The notes beneath the pieces are model-generated. The model was not told the origin of the DNA. It worked only from the letters and a program-made list of their open reading frames with translations, and did no database searches. The position numbers were made by a program, and so were the translations under genes. Shown here one piece after another: positions 7,227 through 17,700 of a stretch of DNA of 18,583 bases (its first letter is position 1; the number at the start of each line of letters is the position of its first letter). Origin of the DNA: JBBRHH01 sp038222915 (GTDB lineage: Bacteria > Planctomycetota > Phycisphaerae > Tepidisphaerales > Tepidisphaeraceae). The DNA is taken from positions 1 to 18,583 of the forward strand of contig JBBRHH010000042.1 in the NCBI GenBank assembly GCA_038222915.1, in the 5' to 3' direction.

Positions 7227-8080
7227 TGCGCGTGGAAACTGCAATAGCCCGGTGCCGGCGCGACCTTACGTTTGGGACGTTTCTAAAGGGCGTGCTCGCG
7301 GCGACGGCGGCAGCTTGTATGGTGCTGGGTGTGGGGTTTGGGAAGGGGGGCGCGGCAGCGCTGGTGGGGATCGGCGGGGTGTGGGCGATCTGGATGACAT
7401 TGAATTATCGAAGTGTGCGGGCGTCGCGGATTGCGGCGGGGTCGCCATTGCTGATTGCGGCGGGGGACTATGACCGGGCAGAGGCGCAGATTGAAGAGGC
7501 GCTGTGGAGTTTTTCACTGTTTCGGACGGTCAAGTTGATGAGCCTGCATCATCTGGCGGTGTTGCGCCATGCGCAGCGCCGGTGGGCGGAGGCGGCGCTG
7601 GTCGCTTCGGCGGTTTTGCACGAGCGGCGGGGGACGATTCGGAGCCTGTCGACGCGGAGCCGGCTGATTCTGGCGGATGCGCTGCTGGAGATGGGGGATG
7701 TGCATGGGGCGTATGCGGCAATCGCGGCGCTGCATCAAGAGAAATTGTCGTTGCAGGAGGCGTTGAACCTGACGCTGCTGCAATTGGACTATCAGGCGCG
7801 GATTGGCCGGTGGGAGGAGATGCTGCAAGGGATGGCGCGGAAGATACAATTGGTGGAGTTGATGCCGGCGGGGAATGCGGCGCGTGCGCAGGCGTTTTTA
7901 GCGCTGGCGGCGATGAAGGCCGGGAGGGAGGAATTGGGCGCCTGGCTACGAAAGCGGGTTGAACTTCTGGCGGACACAGAAGATTTGGTGCGAGAGAGGC
8001 CGATCTTGCAGGAGATTTGGGGAGTAAAGAAGGGGGCAGGGGAGAATGAGAGCGGGGCACGGATCGACGAGAGGGCGTGA
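7226..8080 (+). CDS. Membrane-anchored TPR-like protein (second gene of operon)
   Basis: A 284-residue protein of unrecognised function with the same plan as its upstream neighbour. A short basic N-terminus is followed by two hydrophobic segments (about 18-38 and 42-59), a basic turn (NYRSVRASR), and then Ala/Leu-rich helical repeats such as GDYDRAEAQIEEAL, RRWAEAALVASAVL and GDVHGAYAAIAAL. I start it at the ATG at 7226, whose A is the last base of the upstream TGA stop. A TTG three bases earlier is also in frame but is less likely. The 1-nt overlap indicates coupled translation with the previous gene. The shared topology suggests the two are distant paralogues. The C-terminus is charged and disordered-looking. 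Confidence 0.75.
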   Translation: MRVETAIARCRRDLTFGTFLKGVLAATAAACMVLGVGFGKGGAAALVGIGGVWAIWMTLNYRSVRASRIAAGSPLLIAAGDYDRAEAQIEEALWSFSLFRTVKLMSLHHLAVLRHAQRRWAEAALVASAVLHERRGTIRSLSTRSRLILADALLEMGDVHGAYAAIAALHQEKLSLQEALNLTLLQLDYQARIGRWEEMLQGMARKIQLVELMPAGNAARAQAFLALAAMKAGREELGAWLRKRVELLADTEDLVRERPILQEIWGVKKGAGENESGARIDERA

Positions 8081-8101
8081 GGCCTGGTTTGGAAGAGCGA
8101 C

Positions 8102-8422
8102 ATGGATGTGCGTGAACACAAATTGCGGGTGGTGGTGAGCTCGCCCATGGCGCTTGCGCTGGCGGTGGGGGGATTGTGGTCTTGGTTTAAGGCGCCCTCT
8201 ATGAATGCAGTGTTGGGGGCGGCGCATCCGCAGCTCGCGGAACTGGGGTTTAAGAGTGCGGCGGTGGCGGCGATTTCCGCTGCGCAATTGATGTTAATGG
8301 TGCTGGTGGTCGATGCGATTTACAGGCGGGATGGGTTTAGTTTTGTGCTGAAGGTGCTGGCGGCGGTGATTTGCCTGGTTGGGGGCGTGGCGGCGGTGGC
8401 GCTGGTGCTGGCCGGCCGATGA
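8102..8422 (+). CDS. Small membrane protein of unknown function
   Basis: A 106-residue hydrophobic protein with no family I recognise. Hydrophobic stretches at about 12-28, 51-72 and 82-104 predict two or three membrane segments, with a basic turn (YRRDG) between the last two. It starts 21 bp after the preceding stop, with GGAAGAG at 8091-8097 as a ribosome binding site, and ends 35 bp before the next gene. This tight spacing in one direction supports membership of the same operon. Reading the frame without interruption and the well-placed binding site argue that it is a real gene. Confidence 0.65.
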   Translation: MDVREHKLRVVVSSPMALALAVGGLWSWFKAPSMNAVLGAAHPQLAELGFKSAAVAAISAAQLMLMVLVVDAIYRRDGFSFVLKVLAAVICLVGGVAAVALVLAGR

Positions 8423-8457
8423 TGATCGGGATGTTCTGAACGAGGCGTGAGCGATTC

Positions 8458-11088
8458 ATGAGAATTTCATCGACGATTCCGTTTTTTGTTCTAGCGGGCG
8501 CGATTGCGGTGGGGATTGCTTTGACAGCGCCCGCGGCGCCGCCGGCGGCTGTTGGAGCGGCTGCGACGGGGTCGCCGACGACCGCACCGGGATATGCGGC
8601 GCTGGCGGCACGGCTTGGGGCACTTTCACGACGGGTGATGCAGGTGTCGAAGGTGGGGCCGGGCAATCTGAAAATGGCCGCGGCGCTGCTGGAGGCGGCG
8701 CAGCGGATGGACCCGACGGAGCCGCGTTATCCGCGGCAACTGGTGGATGTGCTGGCGGGGATTCGCGATGACGCGAACGCGAACCAGGAGCGGATGGTGG
8801 CGGCGCAGGCTTTTCGCAAGCTGCAGCCGGAAGATCGGCCGATTCAATTGACGATTGTTGACCTGTATTTGAGCCAGATTCAGGCGGCGGAGAAGAAAGA
8901 GGCGTATCTCAACGACCTGCTGGGGCGGATGGAGATTCACCCGGAGGTGCGTTCGGGGATCGCGCTTCGGCTGGCGGATGTGCTGGGGGAGCGCAAGTCG
9001 GAAGATGAGGTTTTGAAGGCGGTTCGCGAGTCGTTGCGGCTGAATCCCCTGAATTTGGAGGCGTTGCAGCGCGAGTTTGCGTTGACGGTGCGATCGGCGA
9101 CGCAGCCGGTGGAGCGGGTGCGGCTGGTGACGGCGATGCTGCGCTCGAACCCGAATCAGGCGAACGTGATGGTGGATTTGGCGCAGCAACTGGCGGATCT
9201 GGGGCTGACGGATGAATCGCTGCTGTGGTTTGCACAGGGGAAGGCTCTGGTGCGGCTGTCGCATTCGCCTGAACCGCCGGAATATGCGGCGCGGTATGCG
9301 ATGGAGGCTTTCATTGCGGATCAGACCAAGACTGTCGCGGATATCTGTGATTATCTGATGGAGGCGACGGAAGATGTGACTGCGCCGATGCTGCGGTTGA
9401 TGCAGGAGATGCGCAAGGACGACAAGCCGGCGGCGGCGAAGTATCGGGCAATGGGGCACAACATCCTGGTGAACAAGATTCAGCAGGTTCGCGGCTTTTT
9501 GGGGGTGAAGGGCGCGACGACGCAGCCGACGGGCGGGGAAGTTATCTCGATTCCGGACTTGAGCGACGATGCGGCCTTGCTGGGCGGGAGCGAAAACAAG
9601 GAAGTGCAGCGAGCACAGGCGTTTTACATCGACACGCTGCAGACGCTGGCGTGGTTCGAGGTTTATTTTGATGAGAGCCCGGACGAGGCGAAGAAGATCA
9701 CCGATTTCCTGGAAAAGGTGCTGAAGCCGGGCAATCCCACTTTGGCGCGGACGGTGGGGTGGATTTACCTGATTAAGGGGGACACGACCGCCGCGAAGCA
9801 GAAGCTTTCGGCCGTTGCGGACCGCGATCCGCTGGCGGGAATGGGTTTACTGCGGCTTTCGCGGGCGGGGGCGGCGGATGCGGCGGAACTGGATGCGGCC
9901 GCGACTCGGCTGATGACGGCGAGTCCTTCGGGTTTGATGGGGGCGATTCTGTGGAACGAGTTTCACCCCCGACAGATCAAGCTGGTGCCGCGACCCGAGG
10001 CGGAAAGCGTGCGGGCTGAGCTGCGGAAGTTTCCGGTGCAGTGGTTGAAGATACTGGACCAGCCACAGAATTTTTACCTGGTGAAAGCCGAGCCGCTGAA
10101 AGTGAGTTTTGCGTATGGCGAGCCGGTGATGGCACGGGTGACGGTGCAGAACATTGGGAATGATGACATTACGGTTGGGCCGCTTGGGCTGATTCGGCCG
10201 GAATTGGGGTTTGACGCGAATATACCGCAGTTGAAGGACGCGACGCCGCAGCCGATGCAGGGTGTGGCTGGGGAACGGTTGTGGCAGCAGGGGGTGTTGC
10301 ATCCCAAGCAGAGCATCACGCAGAATGTGCGGTTGGACGATGGGTCGTTGTGGCAGGTTTTTATGCAGACGCCGACCATGCCGTTGTCGCTGAGCATGAC
10401 GATTAGGACAAATTGGGCGGTTGCAAAGGGGAACGTGATTGTATCGATGCCCGGGGGGTTGAATGCGCCATTTGAGCGCGCTTTTGAACGCGCGCCGTTC
10501 CTGCAGACGGCCGATGAGTTCCGTAAGGCCGAGGCGGAGATCAGCGGAGGTACGGACGAGCAGAAGATTCGGCGTCTGGACCTGATCAACACTTATCTCC
10601 AGATCATTCGGGCACAAATCGCACGGGCCGAAAAAGAACAGGCAAACATGGGCACGCTCAAGGAGCAGGCGATGGAGTTTGATCAGGCTATTCGCGGCGC
10701 AATGAGCGACCCGGATGCGCCGGTCCGGTTCTGGGCGCGATACTCGCAGGCGACGAGCGGTTCGGAGGAGACGCGGGCGCTTATTTTGAAGCGGATGCTT
10801 TCGGATCCGGATTGGGCGTCTCGGCTGGTTGGGATGACGGGGGTGTTTGGGACGCCGCCTGAGAAGTGGAAAGCGGTGGTCGGGCCATTGACGGCCGATC
10901 CGGAGCCGCTGGTGAGGCGGATGGCGTCGGGCATGGTTGAGTTTGCGGCGGCGGCACTGGCCGCGCCGGCGGATGCGGGAACGGGTAGGCTGGATCCGCC
11001 GCGGGTGCCGGCGACGCAGGAGAGCACGACGCGTCCGACGACGCAGGAAGCGCCGATCGGGCCGCGTTTACCGACGACGGCGCCTTAG
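8458..11088 (+). CDS. Large exported TPR-like repeat protein, last gene of operon
   Basis: A 876-residue protein of unrecognised function. Residues 1-25 look like a signal peptide: MRIS, a hydrophobic core, then APAAPPA. A low-complexity segment ending in PTTAPG follows. Residues about 45-520 are helical repeats of TPR type, with degenerate motifs such as AALLEAAQRMDPTEPRYP, LKAVRESLRLNPLNLEAL and TAAKQKLSAV, interrupted near 350 by a TTQP low-complexity patch. Residues about 525-670 look like a beta-sandwich (LKVSFAYGEPVMARVTVQN), perhaps a COG1470/Ig-like fold. The C-terminal part from about 690 is helical and could be HEAT-like (SDPDAPVRFWAR, TADPEPLVRRMASGM). It ends in a Thr/Pro/Gln-rich tail. 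The export signal and the membrane partners upstream suggest a periplasmic or surface complex; this is inference. The binding site before the ATG (GAGG, 12 nt away) is weak. Confidence 0.75.
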   Translation: MRISSTIPFFVLAGAIAVGIALTAPAAPPAAVGAAATGSPTTAPGYAALAARLGALSRRVMQVSKVGPGNLKMAAALLEAAQRMDPTEPRYPRQLVDVLAGIRDDANANQERMVAAQAFRKLQPEDRPIQLTIVDLYLSQIQAAEKKEAYLNDLLGRMEIHPEVRSGIALRLADVLGERKSEDEVLKAVRESLRLNPLNLEALQREFALTVRSATQPVERVRLVTAMLRSNPNQANVMVDLAQQLADLGLTDESLLWFAQGKALVRLSHSPEPPEYAARYAMEAFIADQTKTVADICDYLMEATEDVTAPMLRLMQEMRKDDKPAAAKYRAMGHNILVNKIQQVRGFLGVKGATTQPTGGEVISIPDLSDDAALLGGSENKEVQRAQAFYIDTLQTLAWFEVYFDESPDEAKKITDFLEKVLKPGNPTLARTVGWIYLIKGDTTAAKQKLSAVADRDPLAGMGLLRLSRAGAADAAELDAAATRLMTASPSGLMGAILWNEFHPRQIKLVPRPEAESVRAELRKFPVQWLKILDQPQNFYLVKAEPLKVSFAYGEPVMARVTVQNIGNDDITVGPLGLIRPELGFDANIPQLKDATPQPMQGVAGERLWQQGVLHPKQSITQNVRLDDGSLWQVFMQTPTMPLSLSMTIRTNWAVAKGNVIVSMPGGLNAPFERAFERAPFLQTADEFRKAEAEISGGTDEQKIRRLDLINTYLQIIRAQIARAEKEQANMGTLKEQAMEFDQAIRGAMSDPDAPVRFWARYSQATSGSEETRALILKRMLSDPDWASRLVGMTGVFGTPPEKWKAVVGPLTADPEPLVRRMASGMVEFAAAALAAPADAGTGRLDPPRVPATQESTTRPTTQEAPIGPRLPTTAP

Positions 11089-11304
11089 ACAAATGGACGT
11101 TGGGCGAAATGTCGAAATAAAATTTGCCTGGGTCGAGTTTGGTGACATAATGTACGAGTTCAAATCTGTTCGCGAAAATATTGGCGTGACGGCTTTTGGC
11201 GTGGAGTTGCGGAAAATCTGACGATTCTTGCAACATTCCGAGGAGATTGCGGTAGGCGGATTGGCGTATTTTTTGTAGTAAGATAAGAATTTATAATGAT
11301 TTAC

Positions 11305-11325
11305 GGGCATTTTGCCCATTTTTTT
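11305..11325 (+). terminator. Rho-independent terminator after the TPR operon
   Basis: GGGCA (11305-11309) pairs with TGCCC (11313-11317) around a TTT loop. One A and then seven T (11319-11325) follow. It lies 217 bp after the stop of the last operon gene and points in the same direction. The stem is short, so efficiency is uncertain. Confidence 0.6.
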
Positions 11326-11426
11326 GTCGCGATTCAAGGCTGATAATGCGTACGTAGGCAATGTTATTAATGAGAATTGTATTGCCAAAGCGTGAATTGT
11401 CAGTTAGATTAGAGAGTCACTTGACG

Positions 11427-11455
11427 TTGCGCAGTGTTTGCGTGCGGTCTATGAT
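11427..11455 (+). promoter_or_regulatory. Candidate sigma-70-like promoter for the giant gene
   Basis: TTGCGC (11427-11432) and TATGAT (11450-11455) are separated by 17 bp. The -10 matches consensus at five of six positions, the -35 at three. Overlapping TTGACG at 11421 is a better -35 but would leave a 23-bp spacer. Planctomycete promoters are poorly defined, so this is tentative. Confidence 0.25.
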
Positions 11456-11480
11456 GTGTGCGAGGGTTTCTCACACTTCT

Positions 11481-11526
11481 GAAAAACGCGAAAAACACGG
11501 CGTAACTGAGGGCAACGAGGGCCAAC
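11481..11526. repeat. Short imperfect tandem repeat, 9-10 bp period
   Basis: Consecutive units read GAAAAACGC, GAAAAACAC, GGCGTAACT, GAGGGCAAC and GAGGGCCAAC. They share a purine-rich start and an AAC-type end. The cluster lies in the putative leader of the giant gene. Confidence 0.45.
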
Positions 11527-11704
11527 GGAATTGACGAACATTTCTTCTGCTCATCTCGTTTTAGTTGTGCAACTCGCAGCAGCGCATGTTGCGCGTGGAA
11601 GAAGTCGCAGTTCTGAACAGCTTGCAATGCCTTTTCATATCGTTTGTTTCTGAAGTTCGGTGGAGTGAAGGGCCCCGCAAAGGGCAAGTCGGAATAACCA
11701 ACAT

Positions 11705-11709
11705 AGGAG
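11705..11709 (+). promoter_or_regulatory. Ribosome binding site of the giant gene
   Basis: AGGAG ends 6 nt before the ATG at 11716. It is the strongest binding site in the window and fixes the start of the giant gene. Confidence 0.75.
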
Positions 11710-11715
11710 TGAGAA

Positions 11716-14700
11716 ATGTCTCACGTCAACGCGGCCGGGAACGTGTCTCGCAAGGTTCTGAAGTCCTCCAAGAAGCGCGGGAAGCGCGGAGCGATGCTTG
11801 CGGCGGCGGTGGGTGGGCTTGCACTCTTTGCGAGTCGGTCGCATGCGGCTCCTACGACTTGGGTAGGCACGGGCGGCGATGGGTTTAGTTGGGACGACGC
11901 CGCCAACTGGTCGGCCGGTACACCGAACTCCACCAGCGTCGTCACATTTGATGCCACCGGAACTCCGACGACTATCACGCTGAGCGGTGGTGAGGCGGCA
12001 GCGGGTCTGTCCTTCACGACGACAGCAACTGGATACGTCTTGGATCAGGGCGATCTGACGCTTGGAGCGAGTGGCATTACGGTGTCCGCCCCGGGCGGTG
12101 CCACGATCAACAGCGATCTGTTTCTGGCTGCGAACCAGTCGTTTACCAATAGCTCGACCGGCCTGCTTACGATTGGCAACCTCGACCTTACCGGCGTGGC
12201 CCTCAACGTCGGCGGCACTGGGAACACTCAAATCGGTACAATTCTCGATTCGAGCAGTACTCTCGGGACATTCACAAAATCCGGTACTGGCACCGTGACG
12301 ATTAGCGGCGATGCCACGGTTGGCGCGGCGGCCACCGTCAGCGGCGGCACGCTCAACTTCAACGGCAATGCGATGATCGGTGGCATTGTCACCAACAACG
12401 GGACATTGTTACACGTCGGCGGCGATGCCACCTTTGGAAGTAACCTGACGGGTACGGGCTCCACGACAATTTCAGGCACCTTGGGTGTCGGTAGCATCAG
12501 CGGCAGCGGCCCCATTACCGTTGGAGCCGACCTTAACGTTACCGGCGGCATCAGCGGCACCGGAACCATCGGTGTCACTGGAAATCTTTCGGCTGCCAGT
12601 ATCAGCGGTCGAACCACGACCGTTGCCCAGACGTCCACCGTGACCGGAAGCATCAGCGCCGGCACCTTGGTGGCCAATGGCACTGCTTCGGTGACCACCT
12701 TGGACGGTGGTACCCTGACTTTGAACGCGGCCAGCGGTAACACGCTGACCACGCTGACCAGCGGTTCACTGAATGTCAACGGCGATACAACGGTCAACAA
12801 TCTTAATGGCGGCACCTCAACGATTGCCAGTGGGAAGACGCTGACCGCCAATAGCGGCACGAACGCCGGGACTGTCACTGGTGCTGGTAATCTGACCAAG
12901 GCCAGCGCCGGCACCTTGACGTTGACGGGAACTGTCGATTTGACAGGTGCGGTTGCGGTCAACGGCGGCACACTGGCGCTTAACACGAGCATTAGTGGCA
13001 CTTCGGCCAGTCTCGGCAGTGGCGCGGTGACCCTGAACGGTGGAACGCTGAAGCTGGGGGTTGGCGGCTTCCAGGCGGGCCTGGCTGAGTATCGGCTTGA
13101 CGGTAATTTCAATACAAACGGCAGCAACGCCACTCCTCCCAACGCGGTTCAGGGCTTAATCGTGCCGGCAGTAGTGCGCAGTGCCGGGCCGGTGGAAGGC
13201 AACGTCGGTGGCAATACGAGTGGTGCTGCCTTTGGTGCGACCGGGTCTGGAAGCGATTTTAATTGGCGCGACAATCTGACCTACGGATATTTGGGCCAGG
13301 TGTTTGTCCCCGGCGGCAAGGCGATCGCGTTTGCCGAGAACTTTGACGACAACGTGCTGGTGAAAGTGGACGGCACCACCTACATCAATGACACGGGATG
13401 GAATAATCCGACGAGCACGGGCAAGCTGGCATTTCCGGGCGACGGCGCTGGCGGCGGTTGGCATACGATTGATTTCCGGTTTGGTGAAGGTGGCGGTGGG
13501 GTTGGCGCCAGTGACTCCACTGCCAACGGCTCTAACTGGAGCAAGAATCAAAACGGTGCGCCTGGGACTTTTTCTTTCGGTATTGAAATTGATGACGCGA
13601 CTTCGGGTGTTTTTGATGCCAACGGCAATGGCGCTAATTCCAATAAGTATGTCATGCCGATCAACGGCAATCTCTCCAATGGCAATACGATTCAGTTCCG
13701 CGCGGGCGGCAGCATCGCCATATTGACCAATGGTCTCAACGTGTCGGGCGCTTCGACGCTGGACCTGACCGGTGAGATCGGCATTTCTACCTTTACCGCC
13801 GGCACTTTGACGGGCAATGCGGGTGCCTCGCTCGGTGTTACGGCCGCATCCGGCACGACGGTTTCGTTTGCGAATACCGTGTTGCCATCGGGCGGTACTT
13901 TCACTTTGACCAACACAGCTCCTGTCAACACCGGCAACGTGACCGGCGCTGGCGCAGGGGCCAACCTGACGGCCTCCGGTACGGGCGCGGTGGTGCTTGG
14001 AACCGCCAACACCTTCCAGGGAACGGCAACGGTCAGCAGCGGTGCGACTATTCGGTTCGGTGCCAATTCGACCGCGAATTCGGCAGACTTCGTCGTTCAA
14101 GCCGGCGGAACGTTGGACATCAACGGCACCAACAGCAGCATTGGGTCGCTTGCGGGCACGGGTAGCACGGCCGTGGTATCGCTGGGTGCGGGTGGTCTGA
14201 CGGTCGGTGCTGACAACAACCCAACAACTTTCACGGGCGCCTTTACCGGCACTTCGGCGAGCAGTTTGACCAAGACCGGCTCGGGCAAGTTGACGGTGGG
14301 TTCGACGAGCGTCAACAGCTTCAGCGGTTTCAGCGGTTCGGTTAACGTTAACTCCGGTACCCTTCTTGTATTCAACACCGCGGCCCTCAATGGAAGCAAC
14401 GTCACTGTAACCGGCGGAACGTTCGCCGACCGTGGCGGCAGCAGCACGACCGGGGGCAAGGTGCTCAGCCTCAGTGTGACCAATGGCACACTGGCGCTGC
14501 ACGATACCGGTGACGCCACGCTGGACACTTTTACGGTCCTCAACAACCTGACGCTGAGCAGCGCGACGGTCAATTTGAACTTCAACGCGACCGGCGGGTT
14601 CGCAGCCGGCAATAGTGACAAAGTCGCGGTCGGCGGCACGTTGAACCTGATCGGCACGGAGACTCTGAACCTGCAGGGGATCGGCGCCAACGCGGCAAAG

Positions 14701-17700
14701 TACACGCTTTTCAGCGGCTTCACCAATGCGGTTGATGTCTCGCAGTTCGCTCTGAACAATGCCCCCGCGGGTCAGTTCGCCAAGCTTGTCCAGCAGGGCA
14801 CGAACGTGAACCTGTTCATCACCGGCGGGGTCAAGACCTGGCTGGGCGGCAATGTGACCGGCGGCGGGCCCAATGCATGGGAAAACGGCGGCGCATTAAA
14901 TTGGACCACTGCTCCACCGGCAGGTGCGCGTTCGGCATTCGTGGATGGCGGCGATCCGGTCATCTTTGATGACAACGTGACCAATGCAGTTGGCGGTGTC
15001 GCTACGGTGACCATCGCGACCGGCGGCTTGATGCCCGTTTCAGTGGACTTCAATAACTCCGCCAACGACTACGTTTTCAACGGCGCGGGAATCAAGGACA
15101 ACACCAACTTTGGTGTGGTCGTGGTGACCAAGACCGGTATCGGAACGGTGACATTCAATCAGACCAACACCTACACCGGCGGCACCGTCGTTAACAAGGG
15201 CGCCTTTGTCGGCACGGGCACGAACTCGTTTGGCAATGGGCCGGTCGTGGTGAACCCCACAGGGGTTGCGGGGAACGCAGCCGACGCGGCCACGCTGAAC
15301 GCCGCCACTGGCGCCTTGGGCGTCAACACGACGTTGACGGTCAACACCAACTCCGCAACGGCCATTGGCACGGTTAACATCCAGGGCAACAACTCGGTGA
15401 AGTCGATCACCGGCAACGGTAGTCTGTCCCTTGGTTCGGGTGCGACGCTCTCGGTGACGGGCGCTACCAGCACGACGTTTTCGGGCGCGATCAGTGGACC
15501 TGGCGTGTTGTCCAAGTCGGGCGCTGCTACGCTGACCTTGACTGGTAACAACACCTACAGTGGCGGCAGTGCCGTCAACGGGGGAACATTAAGAGCAAAC
15601 TACGCCACCAATGCTAACGTCCTTGGCGTGAATGGAACCATTTCGCTGGGTGGCGGCTTGTTGGATCTTGTGCCTTTGAGCAGCACCACCAACGCTATTG
15701 TTGGCCGGGCTTACGGTGGGACGGGCGGCATCGACACGTTCGGCCTGCCAATCCTTTCCACAACGCCGCTGGCGACCGCAAACCTGACAGGCGACCTTGC
15801 TAATTTCAACAACGACGCCGCCTTTAACAGTTTCTTCGGCACGGCACTTCCCGATGCGTTTACCAGTGCGTGGACAGGCAACTTCACGGCCCCCTATAGC
15901 GGTACCTATACGTTCCAGATCACCGGGATTGATGACCAGGCGGAATTCTGGCTCGATAAGAATCACGATGGCTTTACGACTGCGGCCGACAAGGTCATCG
16001 GTTTCTCGGGCGGCAACCCCACCGGTACGGTCAGCCTCAACGCCGGCGAAATTTACAAGTTTGCCTTCATGCATCAGGATGGCGGGGGCCCGGGCGCCTT
16101 TAGTGCCCTGAATTTCACGATGACCTCGGGCGGCCCGCTGACTACCGTCAATCCGACTGCCCAGCCTGGGGTCTGGACCAATACGGGCGTTACCGCGATT
16201 GACAACACCTCGCACCCAGTGAACGTTGGGGCAAACTCCACCATCAATCTTGCGACGCCCGCGGGCAGCAGTAACGTGGCGACCGCGAACTTTGGAGCAC
16301 TCAGCTTTACATTCGCTGGTAGCGTTGCACCAACGCTGACCACGACCGGCGCCGGCGTTATTGGTTTTGCCAGCACTGCGGTCGCAAACGGCAACACCTA
16401 TAATTTCGCTCCGGGCACCGGATCTACCGTAAGCCTTGGGAATATTCTGGACGGCGGCGCTTCCTTTACGCTCAATCAGATCGGTACAGGCACAACCCAG
16501 TTGGCCGATACCACATCCGGGAATTTCGCTGGAAGCGTTTCCTTGAACGTCAGTTCAGGCACGTTGCTCGGCACCGGCCTCGGTGGGGCGACCAACTCTC
16601 CGTTCCGCGGCGCACCGGTGAATGTCACTGGTGGAGCTGTTGCGTTCAGTGCCACCGGAGCCGGCACAGTCCCAACGTTCAGTGACTCAATTCATATCAT
16701 CTCGAGTGGTGGCATTAACGCCCTCGGCGCTAATGCGGTCACGATTGGTGACAGCACGCATGGTGTTTTGATCGACGCGGGTCAAACGCTGTCTCTTGGC
16801 GGCACGGGTGCGGGCAGCCTCAATGGTGTGATCAGCGGTGCTGGTGCGGCCGGTGTCGTATCGGTTGCCGCCGGCACGTTCACCTTGAACGCCGTTAATA
16901 CCTACGGCGGCACGACTACCTTCGGAACGGGTTCCACACTCTATGCCGGCAACAAGGATGCATTCAGCTCTGGCATGCTCATCTTCGCGAATGGCCAGTT
17001 GGGAGCATCGACGGCGTTGACCGGCGCGAATGCGATTGCCAACCCGTTCGATTTCCAGACGGGGTTGGCGAATATCTACATCGGTGGTCAGAACAACAGC
17101 GTGGAATTGTCCGCGCCTTATACGCTCAATAAGAATATCAGCGTCACCACCAACTTCACGACGGGTGGTGGTCAAGGCGCGTTCGCCTACTTGAGCGGTT
17201 TGATCTCGGGACCGAGCAACTTCTCGTTCACGAAGAACCAGGGGAACGGCGGCGGTGCCCTGATTCTGACCAACCCTGGTAACACGTTCTCGGGTGGCTA
17301 TATCAATGCAGGCGGTTGGACGGGCCTTGCCGTCAATTCGGTTAACGGCGCTCTGGACGCGAACGGCAGCGTTGGCAGCGTTACCAGCGGCCCGGCGGGT
17401 ACTGGCAACCTGACTCAGGGCGGCGGCCTGCAGTGGTTGTTCAACGCGTCGTCGACCAACTCTCTGGTCAACATCGGTAACCCGCTTCTTCTTCTTCCGA
17501 CCAATGACCCCGGCTTTGACGCCCGCGGCGGCGGCTTGCAATTCAGTGGTCCGATCACCCTTTCAAACAACAACGAAACCCATATTTGGCTTGGCAACGA
17601 CGGCAGCTCCGGCGATGTGATCTTCAGTGGTAAGGTTTCCGGCAATTCCAGCATTGACCTCTGGGTGCAGAGCGGCGGCGCCGGCGGTTTCGTGCTTAGC

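Larger units (their letters stand above)
11089..11715. other. Intergenic region before the giant surface-protein gene
   Basis: A 627-bp gap, markedly richer in A/T than its flanks. It holds a terminator (11305-11325), a candidate promoter (11427-11455), a cluster of 9-10-bp repeats (11481-11526) and a small hairpin GCGCA-TGT-TGCGC (11582-11594), then the ribosome binding site of the giant gene. Short frames here (for example 11068-11388 and 11409-11687 on the minus strand) have no family resemblance and I do not call them. If the candidate promoter is right, the message has a leader of about 250 nt. Confidence 0.6.

Noticed and set aside
11292..11297. A perfect TATAAT as a promoter -10 element
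   Set aside because: No -35 at suitable spacing is seen, and the terminator stem begins eight bases later, so any transcript would end at once.
11409..11687. A 92-codon minus-strand frame with a hydrophobic SYAVFFAFF segment
   Set aside because: It crosses the short-period repeat and the putative leader; the hydrophobic run comes from the repeat tract read in reverse. No ribosome binding site was seen.
11565..11888. A 107-codon plus-strand frame overlapping the start of the giant gene
   Set aside because: TTG start, no binding site, and it overlaps the well-supported giant gene in another phase.
13156..14502. A 448-codon open frame on the minus strand within the giant gene, and similar ones at 12228-13142, 14097-14759, 15589-16215, 16687-17541 and 17563-18324
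   Set aside because: They lie antisense to a continuous plus-strand frame with a signal peptide, a strong ribosome binding site and recognisable domains. Their products are low-complexity mirrors of the Gly/Thr/Asn codons and show no family motifs.
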